Shown piece by piece: positions 25,533 to 33,687 of a DNA stretch of 64,000 nt; position 1 is the first letter of the stretch; the number at the start of each line of letters is the position of its first letter. The DNA is from Pseudomonas moraviensis (GTDB lineage: Bacteria > Pseudomonadota > Gammaproteobacteria > Pseudomonadales > Pseudomonadaceae). Location: assembly GCF_900105805.1 (NCBI RefSeq), contig NZ_LT629788.1:5998501-6062500 (forward strand), read 5' to 3'. The translations under genes were made by a program, and so were the position numbers. The notes beneath the pieces are model-generated. The model saw nothing but the letters and a program-made list of their open reading frames with translations, was not told the origin of the DNA and did no database searches.

Positions 25533-26826
25533 AACCGAGAAAGCCATGTCCCGCACTGAGTTATCCACAGCGTCGAAACGCACCACCGAGCTGGAAGAGC
25601 TGCTGATTGATGCCGAAGCCGATGACGAGCAGGTGCAGCAAAGCCACCCGTTGGTAAAACGTCCGTGGCTGTTGCTGCTCGGACTGATTCTGGTGGCATT
25701 GAACCTGCGCCCGGCGCTGTCGAGCATGGCGCCGTTGCTCAGCGAGGTCTCCAGAAGTCTCGGGCTGTCCGCGGCGCAGGCGGGATTGCTGACTACGTTG
25801 CCGGTGCTGTGCCTGGGCCTGTTCGCGCCGCTGGCGCCGATTCTGGCGCGACGTTTCGGCGCTGAACGGGTGGTGTTGGGCATTCTGCTGACGCTGGCCG
25901 GCGGGATTATCCTGCGCAGCAACTTCGGTGAGATCGGCCTGTTCGCCGGCAGTGTGCTCGGCGGCGCCAGCATCGGCATCGTCGGCGTGCTGCTGCCCGG
26001 CATCGTCAAGCGCGACTTCGCCAGACACGCCGGCACCATGACCGGTGTCTACACCATGGCCCTGTGTCTGGGCGCGGCAATGGCGGCGGGTTCGACCGTG
26101 CCACTGAGTGAACATTTCGGTAACAGCTGGGCGATGGGCCTGGGTTTCTGGGTGATTCCAGCCTTGGTGGCGGCGGTGTTCTGGTTGCCTCAGGTCGGCT
26201 CGAAGCACGGCGCGCACAACGTCGCCTATCGCGTGCGCGGGTTGCTGCGTGATCCGCTGGCCTGGCAGGTGACCTTGTACATGGGCCTGCAGTCATCGCT
26301 GGCCTACATCGTGTTTGGCTGGTTGCCGTCGATCCTCATCGGACGCGGGCTGACACCGACCCAGGCAGGATTGGTGCTGTCCGGTTCGGTGATCATTCAA
26401 CTGGCCAGTTCGCTGGCCGCGCCGTGGCTGGCGACTCGTGGCAAGGATCAGCGTCTGGCGATCGTAGTGGTCATGGCGCTGACGCTGGCGGGCCTGTTCG
26501 GCTGCCTGTACGCACCGATCGAAGGCCTGTGGGGCTGGGCGATTCTGCTCGGACTGGGGCAGGGCGGGACGTTCAGTCTGGCGTTGACGCTGATCGTGCT
26601 GCGTTCGCGCGATTCCCATGTCGCGGCGAACCTGTCGAGCATGTCCCAGGGTTTCGGTTACACGCTGGCGTCGATGGGGCCGTTCGCCGTGGGCGTGGTG
26701 CATGACTGGACCGGCGGCTGGAATGCCCTGGGCTGGATTTTCGGCGTTATTGGCGTGGGTGCGATCATTGCCGGACTGGGCGCCGGACGGGCGCTGTATG
26801 TGCAGGTGCAAAGCGAAAAGATCTGA
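25522..26826 (+). CDS. MFS transporter of the CynX/NimT family
   Basis: An inner-membrane major-facilitator protein of 434 residues with twelve hydrophobic segments starting at about residue 48. The CynX/NimT signature region LVALNLRPALSSMAPLL is in helix 1, and LPGIVKRDF lies after helix 4. E. coli relatives include the cyanate-operon protein CynX and a 2-nitroimidazole exporter. The start is uncertain: the ATG at 25522 overlaps the regulator's last codons, and a second ATG at 25546 is possible. The hydrophilic 45-residue N-terminus is acidic (TELEELLIDAEADDEQVQ). The substrate cannot be told from sequence. Confidence 0.88.
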   Translation: MNLETEKAMSRTELSTASKRTTELEELLIDAEADDEQVQQSHPLVKRPWLLLLGLILVALNLRPALSSMAPLLSEVSRSLGLSAAQAGLLTTLPVLCLGLFAPLAPILARRFGAERVVLGILLTLAGGIILRSNFGEIGLFAGSVLGGASIGIVGVLLPGIVKRDFARHAGTMTGVYTMALCLGAAMAAGSTVPLSEHFGNSWAMGLGFWVIPALVAAVFWLPQVGSKHGAHNVAYRVRGLLRDPLAWQVTLYMGLQSSLAYIVFGWLPSILIGRGLTPTQAGLVLSGSVIIQLASSLAAPWLATRGKDQRLAIVVVMALTLAGLFGCLYAPIEGLWGWAILLGLGQGGTFSLALTLIVLRSRDSHVAANLSSMSQGFGYTLASMGPFAVGVVHDWTGGWNALGWIFGVIGVGAIIAGLGAGRALYVQVQSEKI

Positions 26827-26838
26827 CGCTATTGAAAC

Positions 26839-26930
26839 TGTAGGAGTGAGCCTGCTCGCGATGGCGGTGCTTCAGTCAGCACAATGTCGACTGCAAGGGC
26901 GCTATCGCGAGCAGGCTCGCTCCGACAAGG
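26839..26930. repeat. REP pair, family A
   Basis: GTAGGAGTGAGCCTGCTCGC and an inverse copy with base changes (GCTCGCTCCGACA) lie after the transporter gene. Confidence 0.88.
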
Positions 26931-27011
26931 GTTTTGCGTATTGCCGATAGTGTTTCTGGGCGCGGCGGATTATGGTGCTGGCAATCTGTACCTATTTCTT
27001 TGGAGATTGCC

Positions 27012-27482
27012 TTGAGCGAAGCCCATAGCGCCCTGATCACCCGCTTCTACCAGGCCTTTCAGCGCCTCGACGCCGAAGCCATGGCCGCCTGCTACACCGA
27101 CGATGTCGTGTTCAGCGATCCGGCCTTTGGCGAGCTGCACGGGCGCGATGCCGGCGACATGTGGCGCATGCTCACCACCCGCGCCAAAGACTTCTCGCTG
27201 ACCTTCGACAACGTCCGCGCCGACGAGCGTACCGGTGGCGCGCATTGGGTCGCGACCTACCTGTTCAGCCAGACCGGCAACATCGTTATCAACGATATCC
27301 ACGCGCGTTTCGTCTTCCGCGACGGCAAGATCTGCGAGCACCACGACCGCTTCGATCTGTGGCGCTGGTCGCGTCAGGCACTGGGTTTCAAAGGCCTGCT
27401 GCTGGGCTGGACGCCGCTGGTGCGCAACGCCGTACGCGCGCAAGCGTTGAAGGGACTGAAGGCATTTCAGGCCGGGCGCTGA
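27012..27482 (+). CDS. NTF2-like/SnoaL-fold protein of unknown function
   Basis: A 156-residue cone-shaped NTF2-like fold protein: ITRFYQAFQRLDAEAMAACY, then DDVVFSDPAFGELHGRDA, and the C-terminal strands GAHWVATYLFSQTG and ARFVFRDGKICEHHDRFD. Such proteins are often isomerases, hydrolases or ligand binders; nothing points to a specific substrate. The start is the TTG at 27012, 6 bases after TGGAG; the frame is open upstream without a ribosome site. Confidence 0.82.
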   Translation: MSEAHSALITRFYQAFQRLDAEAMAACYTDDVVFSDPAFGELHGRDAGDMWRMLTTRAKDFSLTFDNVRADERTGGAHWVATYLFSQTGNIVINDIHARFVFRDGKICEHHDRFDLWRWSRQALGFKGLLLGWTPLVRNAVRAQALKGLKAFQAGR

Positions 27483-27522
27483 TAAGATCGCCGCCTGTTT
27501 TCCTACACGTTCAGATCCCGAA

Positions 27523-27825
27523 GTGACCAGCCTTAGCGAAAAAACCGTCGATGTTGCCGAACCCGTGAGCAAATCCTGGTTCGTCTACCTCGTGCGTGCC
27601 GCCAATGGCTCGTTGTATTGCGGAATCAGCGACGACCCGGTGCGCCGTTTCGCCAAGCATCAAAGCGGTAAAGGCGCGCGGTTCTTCCTCTCCAGTCCGG
27701 CCATGGCGCTGGTTTATACCGAGCTGTGCCGCGACAAGAGCGATGCGTTGCGCCAGGAACGCTTGATCAAGAAACTCAGGAAGAGCGCCAAGGAGTGCCT
27801 GGTGGCGTCTTATCAATCTGACTGA
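27523..27825 (+). CDS. GIY-YIG nuclease-domain protein (UPF0213/YhbQ family)
   Basis: A 100-residue single-domain GIY-YIG protein. The motif appears as FVYLVRAANGSLYCGISDDP, with the conserved arginine in RRFAKHQSGKGAR and the glutamate in LRQERLIKKL. E. coli YhbQ relatives act in DNA repair or stress survival in some reports, but no clear role is fixed. The start GTG at 27523 is 40 bases after the previous stop, so the two may share a transcript. Confidence 0.88.
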   Translation: MTSLSEKTVDVAEPVSKSWFVYLVRAANGSLYCGISDDPVRRFAKHQSGKGARFFLSSPAMALVYTELCRDKSDALRQERLIKKLRKSAKECLVASYQSD

Positions 27826-27909
27826 TTGGTTCCCATCAGGCAGATCTGTAGGCTGCTAAGCAAATGCGCGCTAAGCTGCTGGCTCACTATCTGAGCGGCG
27901 GAGCCGAGC

Positions 27910-28845
27910 ATGTCCGAGTTGATTCTGCATCATTACCCGACCTCCCCCTTTGCCGAGAAGGCCCGCCTCCTGCTGGGGTTCAAAGGCTTGTCGTGGCGCT
28001 CGGTGCATATCTCGCCGGTGATGCCGAAACCGGATCTGACCGCTCTGACCGGTGGCTACCGCAAGACCCCGGTGCTGCAGATTGGCGCAGACATTTATTG
28101 CGACACTGCACTGATTGCTCGTCGCCTGGAACAGGAAAAAGCCCTGCCGGCGTTTTTCCCCGAAGGCCAGGAAATGACCAGCGCCAGTTTTGCCGCGTGG
28201 GCCGATTCGGTGGTGTTTCAACACGCGGTGAGCCTGGTGTTCCAGCCGGAATCGGTGGCCGTGCGTTTCGGCAAATTGCCGCCGGAAGCGATCAAGGCGT
28301 TCCTCGCCGACCGCGCCGGTTTGTTCAGCGGCGGCAGCGCCACGCGTCTGTCCGCCGAGCAGGCCAAGCATCAGTGGCCGACGATCATGGCGCGGCTCGA
28401 GCAGCAGTTGCAGCGCGAGCAGGGGGACTTCCTGTTTGGCGAACCATCGATTGCTGACTTCGCCCTGGCGCATCCGCTGTGGTTCCTCAAGGCGACCCAC
28501 GTGACGGCGCCGCTGGTGGATGACTATCCGGCGGTTGCGGCGTGGCTGGGTCGGGTGCTGGGGTTCGGCCATGGTGCGGCAAGCGAGATGAGCTCTGCAG
28601 AGGCGCTGGAGGTGGCGCGTAACGCGACGCCGGCGGCATTGCCGGATGAGCAGTTCGTTGATCCGAACGGGTTCAAGCCCGGGCAGCAGGTGGCGATTGC
28701 CGCTATCGATTACGGCGTCGATCCGGTGGCAGGCGAATTGCTGTTTGCCGGCAGCGAGGAGTTGATCATCCGTCGAGAAGACGAACGTGGCGGCGTGGTG
28801 CATGTGCACTTTCCGCGTTTTGGTTTCCGTATCGAAGCCAAATAA
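27910..28845 (+). CDS. Glutathione S-transferase family protein with C-terminal extension
   Basis: Residues 1-80 are a thioredoxin-like GST domain (ELILHHYPTSPFAEKARLLL, GGYRKTPVLQIG, and the DTALIARRLE glutathione-site region). Residues 90-215 are the helical domain with DFLFGEPSIADFALAHPLWF. About 90 further residues follow (VAIAAIDYGVDPVAGELLFA), which are not part of a standard GST. The total of 311 residues is longer than usual. A serine (TSPFAEK) rather than cysteine stands at the possible catalytic position. Substrate unknown. Confidence 0.85.
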   Translation: MSELILHHYPTSPFAEKARLLLGFKGLSWRSVHISPVMPKPDLTALTGGYRKTPVLQIGADIYCDTALIARRLEQEKALPAFFPEGQEMTSASFAAWADSVVFQHAVSLVFQPESVAVRFGKLPPEAIKAFLADRAGLFSGGSATRLSAEQAKHQWPTIMARLEQQLQREQGDFLFGEPSIADFALAHPLWFLKATHVTAPLVDDYPAVAAWLGRVLGFGHGAASEMSSAEALEVARNATPAALPDEQFVDPNGFKPGQQVAIAAIDYGVDPVAGELLFAGSEELIIRREDERGGVVHVHFPRFGFRIEAK

Positions 28846-28862
28846 CGGATCACACGCAACAC

Positions 28863-28987
28863 TCTGTGGCGAGGGAGCTTGCTCCCGCTGGGCTGCGAAG
28901 CGGCCCCTGCTTTTCAGCGCGATAGCAGGTTTGCAGGTTTTGCGACTGCTGCGCAGTCGAGCGGGAGCAAGCTCCCTCGCCACAGGT
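28863..28987. repeat. REP pair, family C
   Basis: TGTGGCGAGGGAGCTTGCTC and its inverse flank a longer spacer between the convergent GST and glutaredoxin genes. A second copy lies at 36649-36783. Confidence 0.88.
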
Positions 28988-28993
28988 TATGTG

Positions 28994-29344
28994 TTATTTC
29001 AGGGCGGCGAGAATTTCTTCCGGATCAAACCCGCGGATCAACGTACCGTTCACATCGATCAGCGGAATCCCGCGTCCGCCCAATGCCTCGTACGCCTTGC
29101 GCGCTTGGGCATCCTTCTCGATATCAAACTCCTTGAAAGGTATGCCCTTGCTGTCGAGAAAGCGTTTGGTCTGCTTGCAGTAGCCGCACCAGTCGGTGGC
29201 GTAGAGCACGACATTGGCTTGCGCGCGCGTCTGCTCCGAGACCATTTGCGAGGGATTGAACACCCGCTCGATCTTGCCCCAGTTCTGGTAGACCACGACT
29301 ACCAGCAGCACCAGGGCAACTTTCTTCAACACATTGCCGAGCAT
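28994..29344 (-). CDS. Membrane-anchored glutaredoxin-family protein
   Basis: A 116-residue protein with one N-terminal membrane helix (KKVALVLLVVVVYQNW) and a glutaredoxin domain at 42-116. The active site is WCGYC in ATDWCGYCKQTKRFL, and the cis-proline is in GRGIPLIDV. The domain should face the periplasm or cytoplasm depending on helix orientation; positive residues near the N-terminus suggest an N-in orientation with the domain outside. Its ATG overlaps the ndpA stop by one base (TGATG), so it is translated together with ndpA. Confidence 0.9.
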   Translation of the reverse strand: MLGNVLKKVALVLLVVVVYQNWGKIERVFNPSQMVSEQTRAQANVVLYATDWCGYCKQTKRFLDSKGIPFKEFDIEKDAQARKAYEALGGRGIPLIDVNGTLIRGFDPEEILAALK

Positions 29345-30348
29345 CAGTTACGCCGCTTCAACTGGTCGGTCAGCGAAGTCGGCAGGCCTTTGATGATCAG
29401 CGTGCCGTTCTCTTCGTCGTATTCGATCTTCGAGCCCAGCAGATGCGCTTCGAAGCTGATCGACAGGCCTTCGGCGCGGCCGGTGAAGCGGCGGAACTGG
29501 TTGAGGGTGCGCTTGTCTGCCGGAATCTCTGGTGACAGGCCGTAGTCCTTGTTGCGGATGTGATCGTAAAAGGCTTTCGGGCGCTCCTCGTCGATCAGCT
29601 CCGACAGTTCTTCAAGGCCCATCGGTTCGCCGAGCTTGGCCTGGCTGCTGGCGTAGTCGACCAGGGTCTTGGTTTTCTCGCGGGCGGAGTCTTCCGGTAG
29701 GTCCTCGCTTTCGACGAAGTCACTGAAGGCCTTGAGCAAAGTACGCGTTTCGCCGGGGCCGTCGACGCCTTCCTGACAGCCGATGAAGTCGCGGAAGTAT
29801 TCCGAGACTTTCTTGCCGTTCTTGCCTTTGATGAACGAGATGTATTGCTTGGACTGCTTGTTGTTCTGCCACTCGGAGACGTTGATCCGCGCGGCGAGAT
29901 GCAGTTGGCCAAGGTCAAGATGGCGCGACGGCGTAACGTCCAGCTCATCGGTCACCGCGACGCCTTCGCTGTGGTGCAGCAGGGCGATCGCCAGGTAGTC
30001 GGTCATGCCTTGCTGATAGTGGGCAAAGAGCACATGGCCGCCCACCGACAGGTTGGATTCTTCCATCAGCTTCTGCAGGTGCTCGACCGCCACTTTACTG
30101 AATGCGGTGAAGTCACGGCCGCCTTCCATGTACTCCTTCAGCCAGCCGCTGAAGGGGAACGCGCCGGACTCCGGATGGAACAGGCCCCAGGCTTTGCCCT
30201 GTTTGGCGTTGTAGCTCTCATTGAGGTCGGCGAGCATGTTTTCGATGGCTGCGGACTCCGCCAGTTCAGAGTCACGGGCGTGCAGAACTGCGGGCGTGCC
30301 GTCGGGTTTTTTGTCGATCAGGTGGACGATGCAATGACGGATCGGCAT
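29344..30348 (-). CDS. ndpA: Nucleoid-associated protein YejK/NdpA
   Basis: NdpA (YejK) binds the nucleoid and, in E. coli, interacts with topoisomerases. The 334 residues start MPIRHCIVHLIDKKPDG and show the family blocks LFAHYQQGMTDYLAIALLHH, LDLGQLHLAARINVSEW, FIKGKNGKKVSEYFRDFIGC and KTLVDYASSQ. The length matches the family. It forms a two-gene unit with the glutaredoxin gene and lies upstream of the HU gene, consistent with the P. putida order near valS. Confidence 0.94.
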   Translation of the reverse strand: MPIRHCIVHLIDKKPDGTPAVLHARDSELAESAAIENMLADLNESYNAKQGKAWGLFHPESGAFPFSGWLKEYMEGGRDFTAFSKVAVEHLQKLMEESNLSVGGHVLFAHYQQGMTDYLAIALLHHSEGVAVTDELDVTPSRHLDLGQLHLAARINVSEWQNNKQSKQYISFIKGKNGKKVSEYFRDFIGCQEGVDGPGETRTLLKAFSDFVESEDLPEDSAREKTKTLVDYASSQAKLGEPMGLEELSELIDEERPKAFYDHIRNKDYGLSPEIPADKRTLNQFRRFTGRAEGLSISFEAHLLGSKIEYDEENGTLIIKGLPTSLTDQLKRRN

Positions 30349-30743
30349 GGGCTTCTCGGCTGTTGGAAGGGAGGAGGGCAGGCTCCCCCGAAAAAGCGCT
30401 CAGTGTACCGCAACCACTGGTTTTGGCGCGGGTTGCACGGCAAAACCGGGGCGCGCGCCCGGCCTTATGCGGTTTTTTACCGATTTAGCGCAATAAAGCT
30501 GACCAAATGGGTAGCTAGAGGCGGATATTTCCTTGTCGCTGTGCTAGTTTTGCGCGGTCTTACGCGAAGTCACTGCGTTAAGCGTGCATTCAGCATTTGT
30601 CAGGTCGAACCAAACCCTGATTTCGGCATCTATAACCCGACTCGTCGTGGTTATCGCCGAGGGTGCCAGATCCAGAAGATCGGGCTCGATGGCTGACACT
30701 GCACTCTGCAATCCATATGAATTTGATAGGGAAGGAACACTAC
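30349..30743. other. Divergent promoter region between ndpA and the HU gene
   Basis: About 395 bases with no gene I can support. The first part is GC-rich, with no clear sigma-70 site in either direction. Just before the HU start lies GGGAAGGAA, its ribosome site. Confidence 0.5.
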
Positions 30744-31025
30744 ATGGCTCTTACTAAAGACCAACTGATCGCCGACATCGCTGAAGCTATCGACGCGCCG
30801 AAAACCACCGCGCGTAACGCTCTGGACCAACTGGGCCAAATCGTTGCCGATCAGCTGGAAAACGGCGGCGAAATCACCTTGCCAGGTATCGGCAAGCTGA
30901 AAGTGACCGAGCGTCCTGCCCGCACTGGCCGTAACCCTTCGACTGGCGCTGCCATCGAAATCCCTGCCAAGAAAGTGATCAAGCTGGTTGTGGCCAAAGG
31001 CCTGACCGACGCTGTGAACAAGTAA
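30744..31025 (+). CDS. hupN: HU-family DNA-binding protein (HupN-like)
   Basis: A 93-residue histone-like protein that bends and compacts DNA. It has the HU order: helices ALTKDQLIADIAEAI and TARNALDQLGQIVADQL, the strand pair GGEITLPGIGKLKV, then the DNA arm RPARTGRNPSTGAAIEIP with the intercalating proline, and VIKLVVAKGLTDAVN at the end. In P. putida the third HU gene, hupN, lies next to ndpA and valS, which is the position here; the symbol rests on that. The ATG at 30744 follows GGGAAGGAA; the frame is open upstream but without a site. Confidence 0.88.
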   Translation: MALTKDQLIADIAEAIDAPKTTARNALDQLGQIVADQLENGGEITLPGIGKLKVTERPARTGRNPSTGAAIEIPAKKVIKLVVAKGLTDAVNK

Positions 31026-31036
31026 GACGCAGCGAT

Positions 31037-31078
31037 AAAAAAACCGTGCTTCGGAGAGATCCGGGGCACGGTTTTTTT
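31037..31078 (+). terminator. Terminator after the HU gene
   Basis: AAAAAAACCGTGC (31037-31049) and GCACGGTTTTTTT (31066-31078) pair perfectly around a 16-base loop. Confidence 0.95.
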
Positions 31079-31113
31079 GTGTCTGCAATTCGGTGGGTAT
31101 GTCACTGAAGCAT

Positions 31114-31203
31114 TGTGGGAGCGAGCCTGCTCGCGAATGCGGTGGTTCAGTCACCTTGGATGTCGACTGATAGACCGCTTTCGCGAGCAGGCTCGCTCCC
31201 ACA
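31114..31203. repeat. REP pair, family A variant
   Basis: TGTGGGAGCGAGCCTGCTCG and its inverse lie between the HU terminator and rlmF. Confidence 0.9.
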
Positions 31204-31220
31204 AGGTAATCCGCAGTGTG

Positions 31221-32240
31221 TTAGCGCACCCAGCGCTCGCGCCGCCAGATCTGCTGCTCGGACTTGGTCTGGAAGGTCCAGGCCACGAAGCGGCTCTGCT
31301 TCTGTCCCTGGGACATCTCCACGACCTGGCTTTCCAGCACGCCGGCCTTTTTCAGCGCGGTTTCGATGGCTGGCAGGTTCGAAGCTTTTGACACCAGCGT
31401 GCTGAACCACAGCACTTTGTGCTGGAAGTTCGCGCTCTCGGCGATCAATTGCGTCACAAAACGTGCTTCTCCGCCTTCACACCACAGTTCCGCCGACTGG
31501 CCGCCGAAGTTCAGCACCGGCAACTTGCGTTTCGGATCGGCCTTGCCCAGGGCGCGCCATTTGCGCTCGCTGCCCTTGGTCGCTTCTTCCATCGAAGCGT
31601 GGAAGGGCGGGTTGCACATGGTCAGGTCAAAGCGCTCGCCCGGCTCCAGCAAGCCGATCAGGATGTGCTTGCGGTTTTCCTGCTGGCGCAGCTGGATCAC
31701 CTTGCTCAGGTCGTTGGATTGCACGATGGCTCGAGCCGCCGCCACGGCCGTCGGATCGATCTCCGAGCCGAGGAAGTGCCAGCGGTATTCGCTGTTGCCA
31801 ATCAGCGGATACACGCAGTTGGCGCCCATGCCGATGTCCAGCACATTGACGATTGCGCCGCGCGGGACCTTGCCGTCGTTCATGCTCGCCAGCAGGTCGG
31901 CGAGAAAGTGCACGTAATCGGCACGCCCCGGCACCGGTGGGCAGAGGTAGTCCGCCGGAATGTCCCAATGCTGGATGCCATAAAACGACTTGAGCAGCGC
32001 CCGGTTGAACACGCGTACCGCGTCGGGGCTGGCGAAGTCGATGCTTTCCTTGCCGTACGGGTTGGTGATCACGTACTTGGCCAACTCGGGCGTGGTCTTG
32101 ATCAGCGCCGGGAAGTCGTAACGACCCTGATGGCGATTGCGCGGATGCAGGCTGGCCTTCTCACGCGGCTCTACGGTCTTGGCCGGGGTCGCGGAGTCAG
32201 GCTTCTTGCGCGCAGGTTTGGGTGTGCGGGGGGCGGTCAT
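31221..32240 (-). CDS. rlmF: RlmF, 23S rRNA (adenine-1618-N6)-methyltransferase
   Basis: RlmF methylates A1618 of 23S rRNA with S-adenosylmethionine. The N-terminal 40 residues are basic and Pro/Ala-rich. Then come LHPRNRHQGRYDFPALI, the SAM site VLDIGMGANCVYPLIG and GSEIDP, and the N6-adenine motif NPPF in FDLTMCNPPFHAS. Later come GGQSAELWCEGGE and FVAWTF. I chose the ATG at 32240 (MTAPRTPKPARKK), giving 339 residues; a GTG at 32288 is also in frame and neither has a strong ribosome site. Confidence 0.93.
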   Translation of the reverse strand: MTAPRTPKPARKKPDSATPAKTVEPREKASLHPRNRHQGRYDFPALIKTTPELAKYVITNPYGKESIDFASPDAVRVFNRALLKSFYGIQHWDIPADYLCPPVPGRADYVHFLADLLASMNDGKVPRGAIVNVLDIGMGANCVYPLIGNSEYRWHFLGSEIDPTAVAAARAIVQSNDLSKVIQLRQQENRKHILIGLLEPGERFDLTMCNPPFHASMEEATKGSERKWRALGKADPKRKLPVLNFGGQSAELWCEGGEARFVTQLIAESANFQHKVLWFSTLVSKASNLPAIETALKKAGVLESQVVEMSQGQKQSRFVAWTFQTKSEQQIWRRERWVR

Positions 32241-32312
32241 GGGCGTGGTCGATTCGGGTATGGCTGAAAGTGGCGGGTATTGTCCCACATTGATGCGCCA
32301 TACGCCGAACCC

Positions 32313-32394
32313 ATGTAGGAGCTGCCGAAGGCTGCGATCTTTTGATGTTGATTTTTAGAAGCAAATCAAAAGATCGCAGCCTTCGGCAGCTCCT
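32313..32394. repeat. REP pair, family B, interrupted at its right end by the IS110-type element
   Basis: The left copy and spacer are whole. The right copy runs GATCGCAGCCTTCGGCAGCT then CCT and stops; the missing ACAGGG continues at 33623, on the other side of the insertion sequence. Confidence 0.9.
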
Positions 32395-32454
32395 TGTATC
32401 TCGACTAACGCTCCGCCAGGAGCGATAGTTCTCGACTGATCATCGAGGGAGGGA

Positions 32455-32625
32455 CTTGGAAGCCGCGCAGCTCCTTAGGCTTTTTGCCTGTGACGTAGAT
32501 CGTGCTCCAGCCCTCCACACTCACTCGTACAGTTCGCACGGTATCTTGGGCCCGCCTCCGGCGAGAGCCCGCATTCGCAAGGTTGGACAGAGTGAAGTGA
32601 TGATCGCAACAGGGAACAAGTGGAG
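32455..32625 (+). ncRNA. Predicted bridge RNA of the IS110-type element
   Basis: IS110-group elements encode a bridge RNA in the left non-coding end that pairs with target and donor DNA. Four sequence matches fit. GCAGCTCCT at 32467-32475 equals the target left half plus CT core (32386-32394). CCTGT at 32487-32491 is the complement of ACAGG at 33623-33627, the target right half. ACGGTATCTTG at 32538-32548 equals the 11 bases across the joined ends (right end, CT, left end). CAAG at 32578-32581 complements CTTG of that joint. Each guide pair surrounds a small hairpin: AGGC-TTTTT-GCCT in the target loop; GGGC/GCCC and CGCC-TCC-GGCG in the donor loop. The exact RNA ends are unknown. Confidence 0.75.
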
Positions 32626-32633
32626 AAACGATC

Positions 32634-33605
32634 ATGTCTGGTTTCGTTGGCGTCGACATCGCAAAGAACACCTTTGATATCGCTACACACCTGCCCAATG
32701 GCAAGCACAAAACCAAGGCCAAGCTGGCCAACGACCCAAAGGGCTTTAAAGAGTTTGAGGCGTGGCTAGAAAAAAACGCCGAGCGTTCGGCCCTGATCGT
32801 GATGGAAGCCACGAGCGTCTACCACTTGGAGCTCGCGGAGTTCGTTTACAACAAAGGCTTCCGGGTCTGCGTCGTGAACCCGGCTACGACCAAAGCGTAC
32901 GCTGACAGCGAACTGCGCCGCATCAAGACTGATAAAAGTGATGCCAAACTGATCGCTGACTTTGCCCGGGAAAAGGATCAAAAACTTCACCCATGGGCGC
33001 CTGAGCCGCTGAAATACCGCCAGTTGAAAGCAATGGTGCGCCGCCTGGATGACCTTCAGGAAATGGAACAAATGGAGCTTAATCGTCTGGACGTTTCCGA
33101 CGAAAAGGTCAAAGACTCGATCAACTCTGTTCTGCGCCATATCGAAAAAGAGATCGTGGAAACGCATAAGGCGATCAAAAAACACATCGATGACGACCCG
33201 GATATGCGTCAGATGCGGAATCTGATCGTAACCATCGACGGCATCGGACAAAAAACGCTTGAACGATTGCTGGCCGAACTGGGTGACTTGCGCAAATACA
33301 GTGACCCTCGCCAACTGGTCGCTGCTGCGGGGCTCAATCCAAAGCTGCAGGAATCAGGAAAGCTCAAAGGTCATACCCTGATCTCAAGAGTAGGGTCAGC
33401 ACGGCTGCGTGCAGGCCTCTACATGCCTGGCATGGTGGCGCTGAAACACAATAAGGCGATCAAGGCGATGAAAGAACGCCTGGAAGCCAACGGCAAGGCT
33501 CCCAAGCAGATCATCTGCGCAGCAATGCGCAAGCTGCTGCACTTCGTTTACGGAGTGCTCAAGTCAGGACTGCCATATGACCCGAAACTTGCGCTTGCCC
33601 GGTAA
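32634..33605 (+). CDS. IS110-family recombinase (DEDD transposase)
   Basis: The enzyme that excises and inserts the element as a circular intermediate. The N-terminal RuvC-like domain (1-150) has the four acidic residues D8 (GVDIAKNTFD), E58 (VMEATSVYH), D100 and D103 (KTDKSDAKL). The C-terminal Tnp domain has IDGIGQKTLERLLAEL and the active serine at residue 241 (LQESGKLKGH). The 323-residue length is that of the IS621 type, and the catalytic positions also agree. No stop or frameshift is present, so it may be active. The ATG follows TGGAGAAACGATC. Confidence 0.95.
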   Translation: MSGFVGVDIAKNTFDIATHLPNGKHKTKAKLANDPKGFKEFEAWLEKNAERSALIVMEATSVYHLELAEFVYNKGFRVCVVNPATTKAYADSELRRIKTDKSDAKLIADFAREKDQKLHPWAPEPLKYRQLKAMVRRLDDLQEMEQMELNRLDVSDEKVKDSINSVLRHIEKEIVETHKAIKKHIDDDPDMRQMRNLIVTIDGIGQKTLERLLAELGDLRKYSDPRQLVAAAGLNPKLQESGKLKGHTLISRVGSARLRAGLYMPGMVALKHNKAIKAMKERLEANGKAPKQIICAAMRKLLHFVYGVLKSGLPYDPKLALAR

Positions 33606-33641
33606 GGCTCAAGACGGTATCTACAGGGAAATGTGGGAAAC

Positions 33642-33672
33642 AAAAAGGGAGGCCTCCTGGGCCTCCCTTTTT
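33642..33672. terminator. Terminator downstream of valS
   Basis: AAAAAGGGAGGC (33642-33653) and GCCTCCCTTTTT (33661-33672) pair perfectly around 7 bases; it works for the minus-strand valS and could also stop the IS gene. Confidence 0.93.
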
Positions 33673-33687
33673 CATTGCGATCTGCCG

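Larger units (their letters stand above)
32395..33622 (+). mobile_element. IS110-family insertion sequence inserted in a REP
   Basis: About 1228 bases: a 239-base non-coding left end, a DEDD recombinase gene, and a 17-base right end. It has no terminal inverted repeats, as in the IS110 group. Both junctions carry the dinucleotide CT: REP-CT at 32393-32394 and CT at 33621-33622 before ACAGGG. Removing the element with one CT restores GCAGCTCCTACAGGG, the usual end of family B REPs here. IS621 of E. coli, an IS110 member, also enters REPs at a CT core. Confidence 0.92.
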
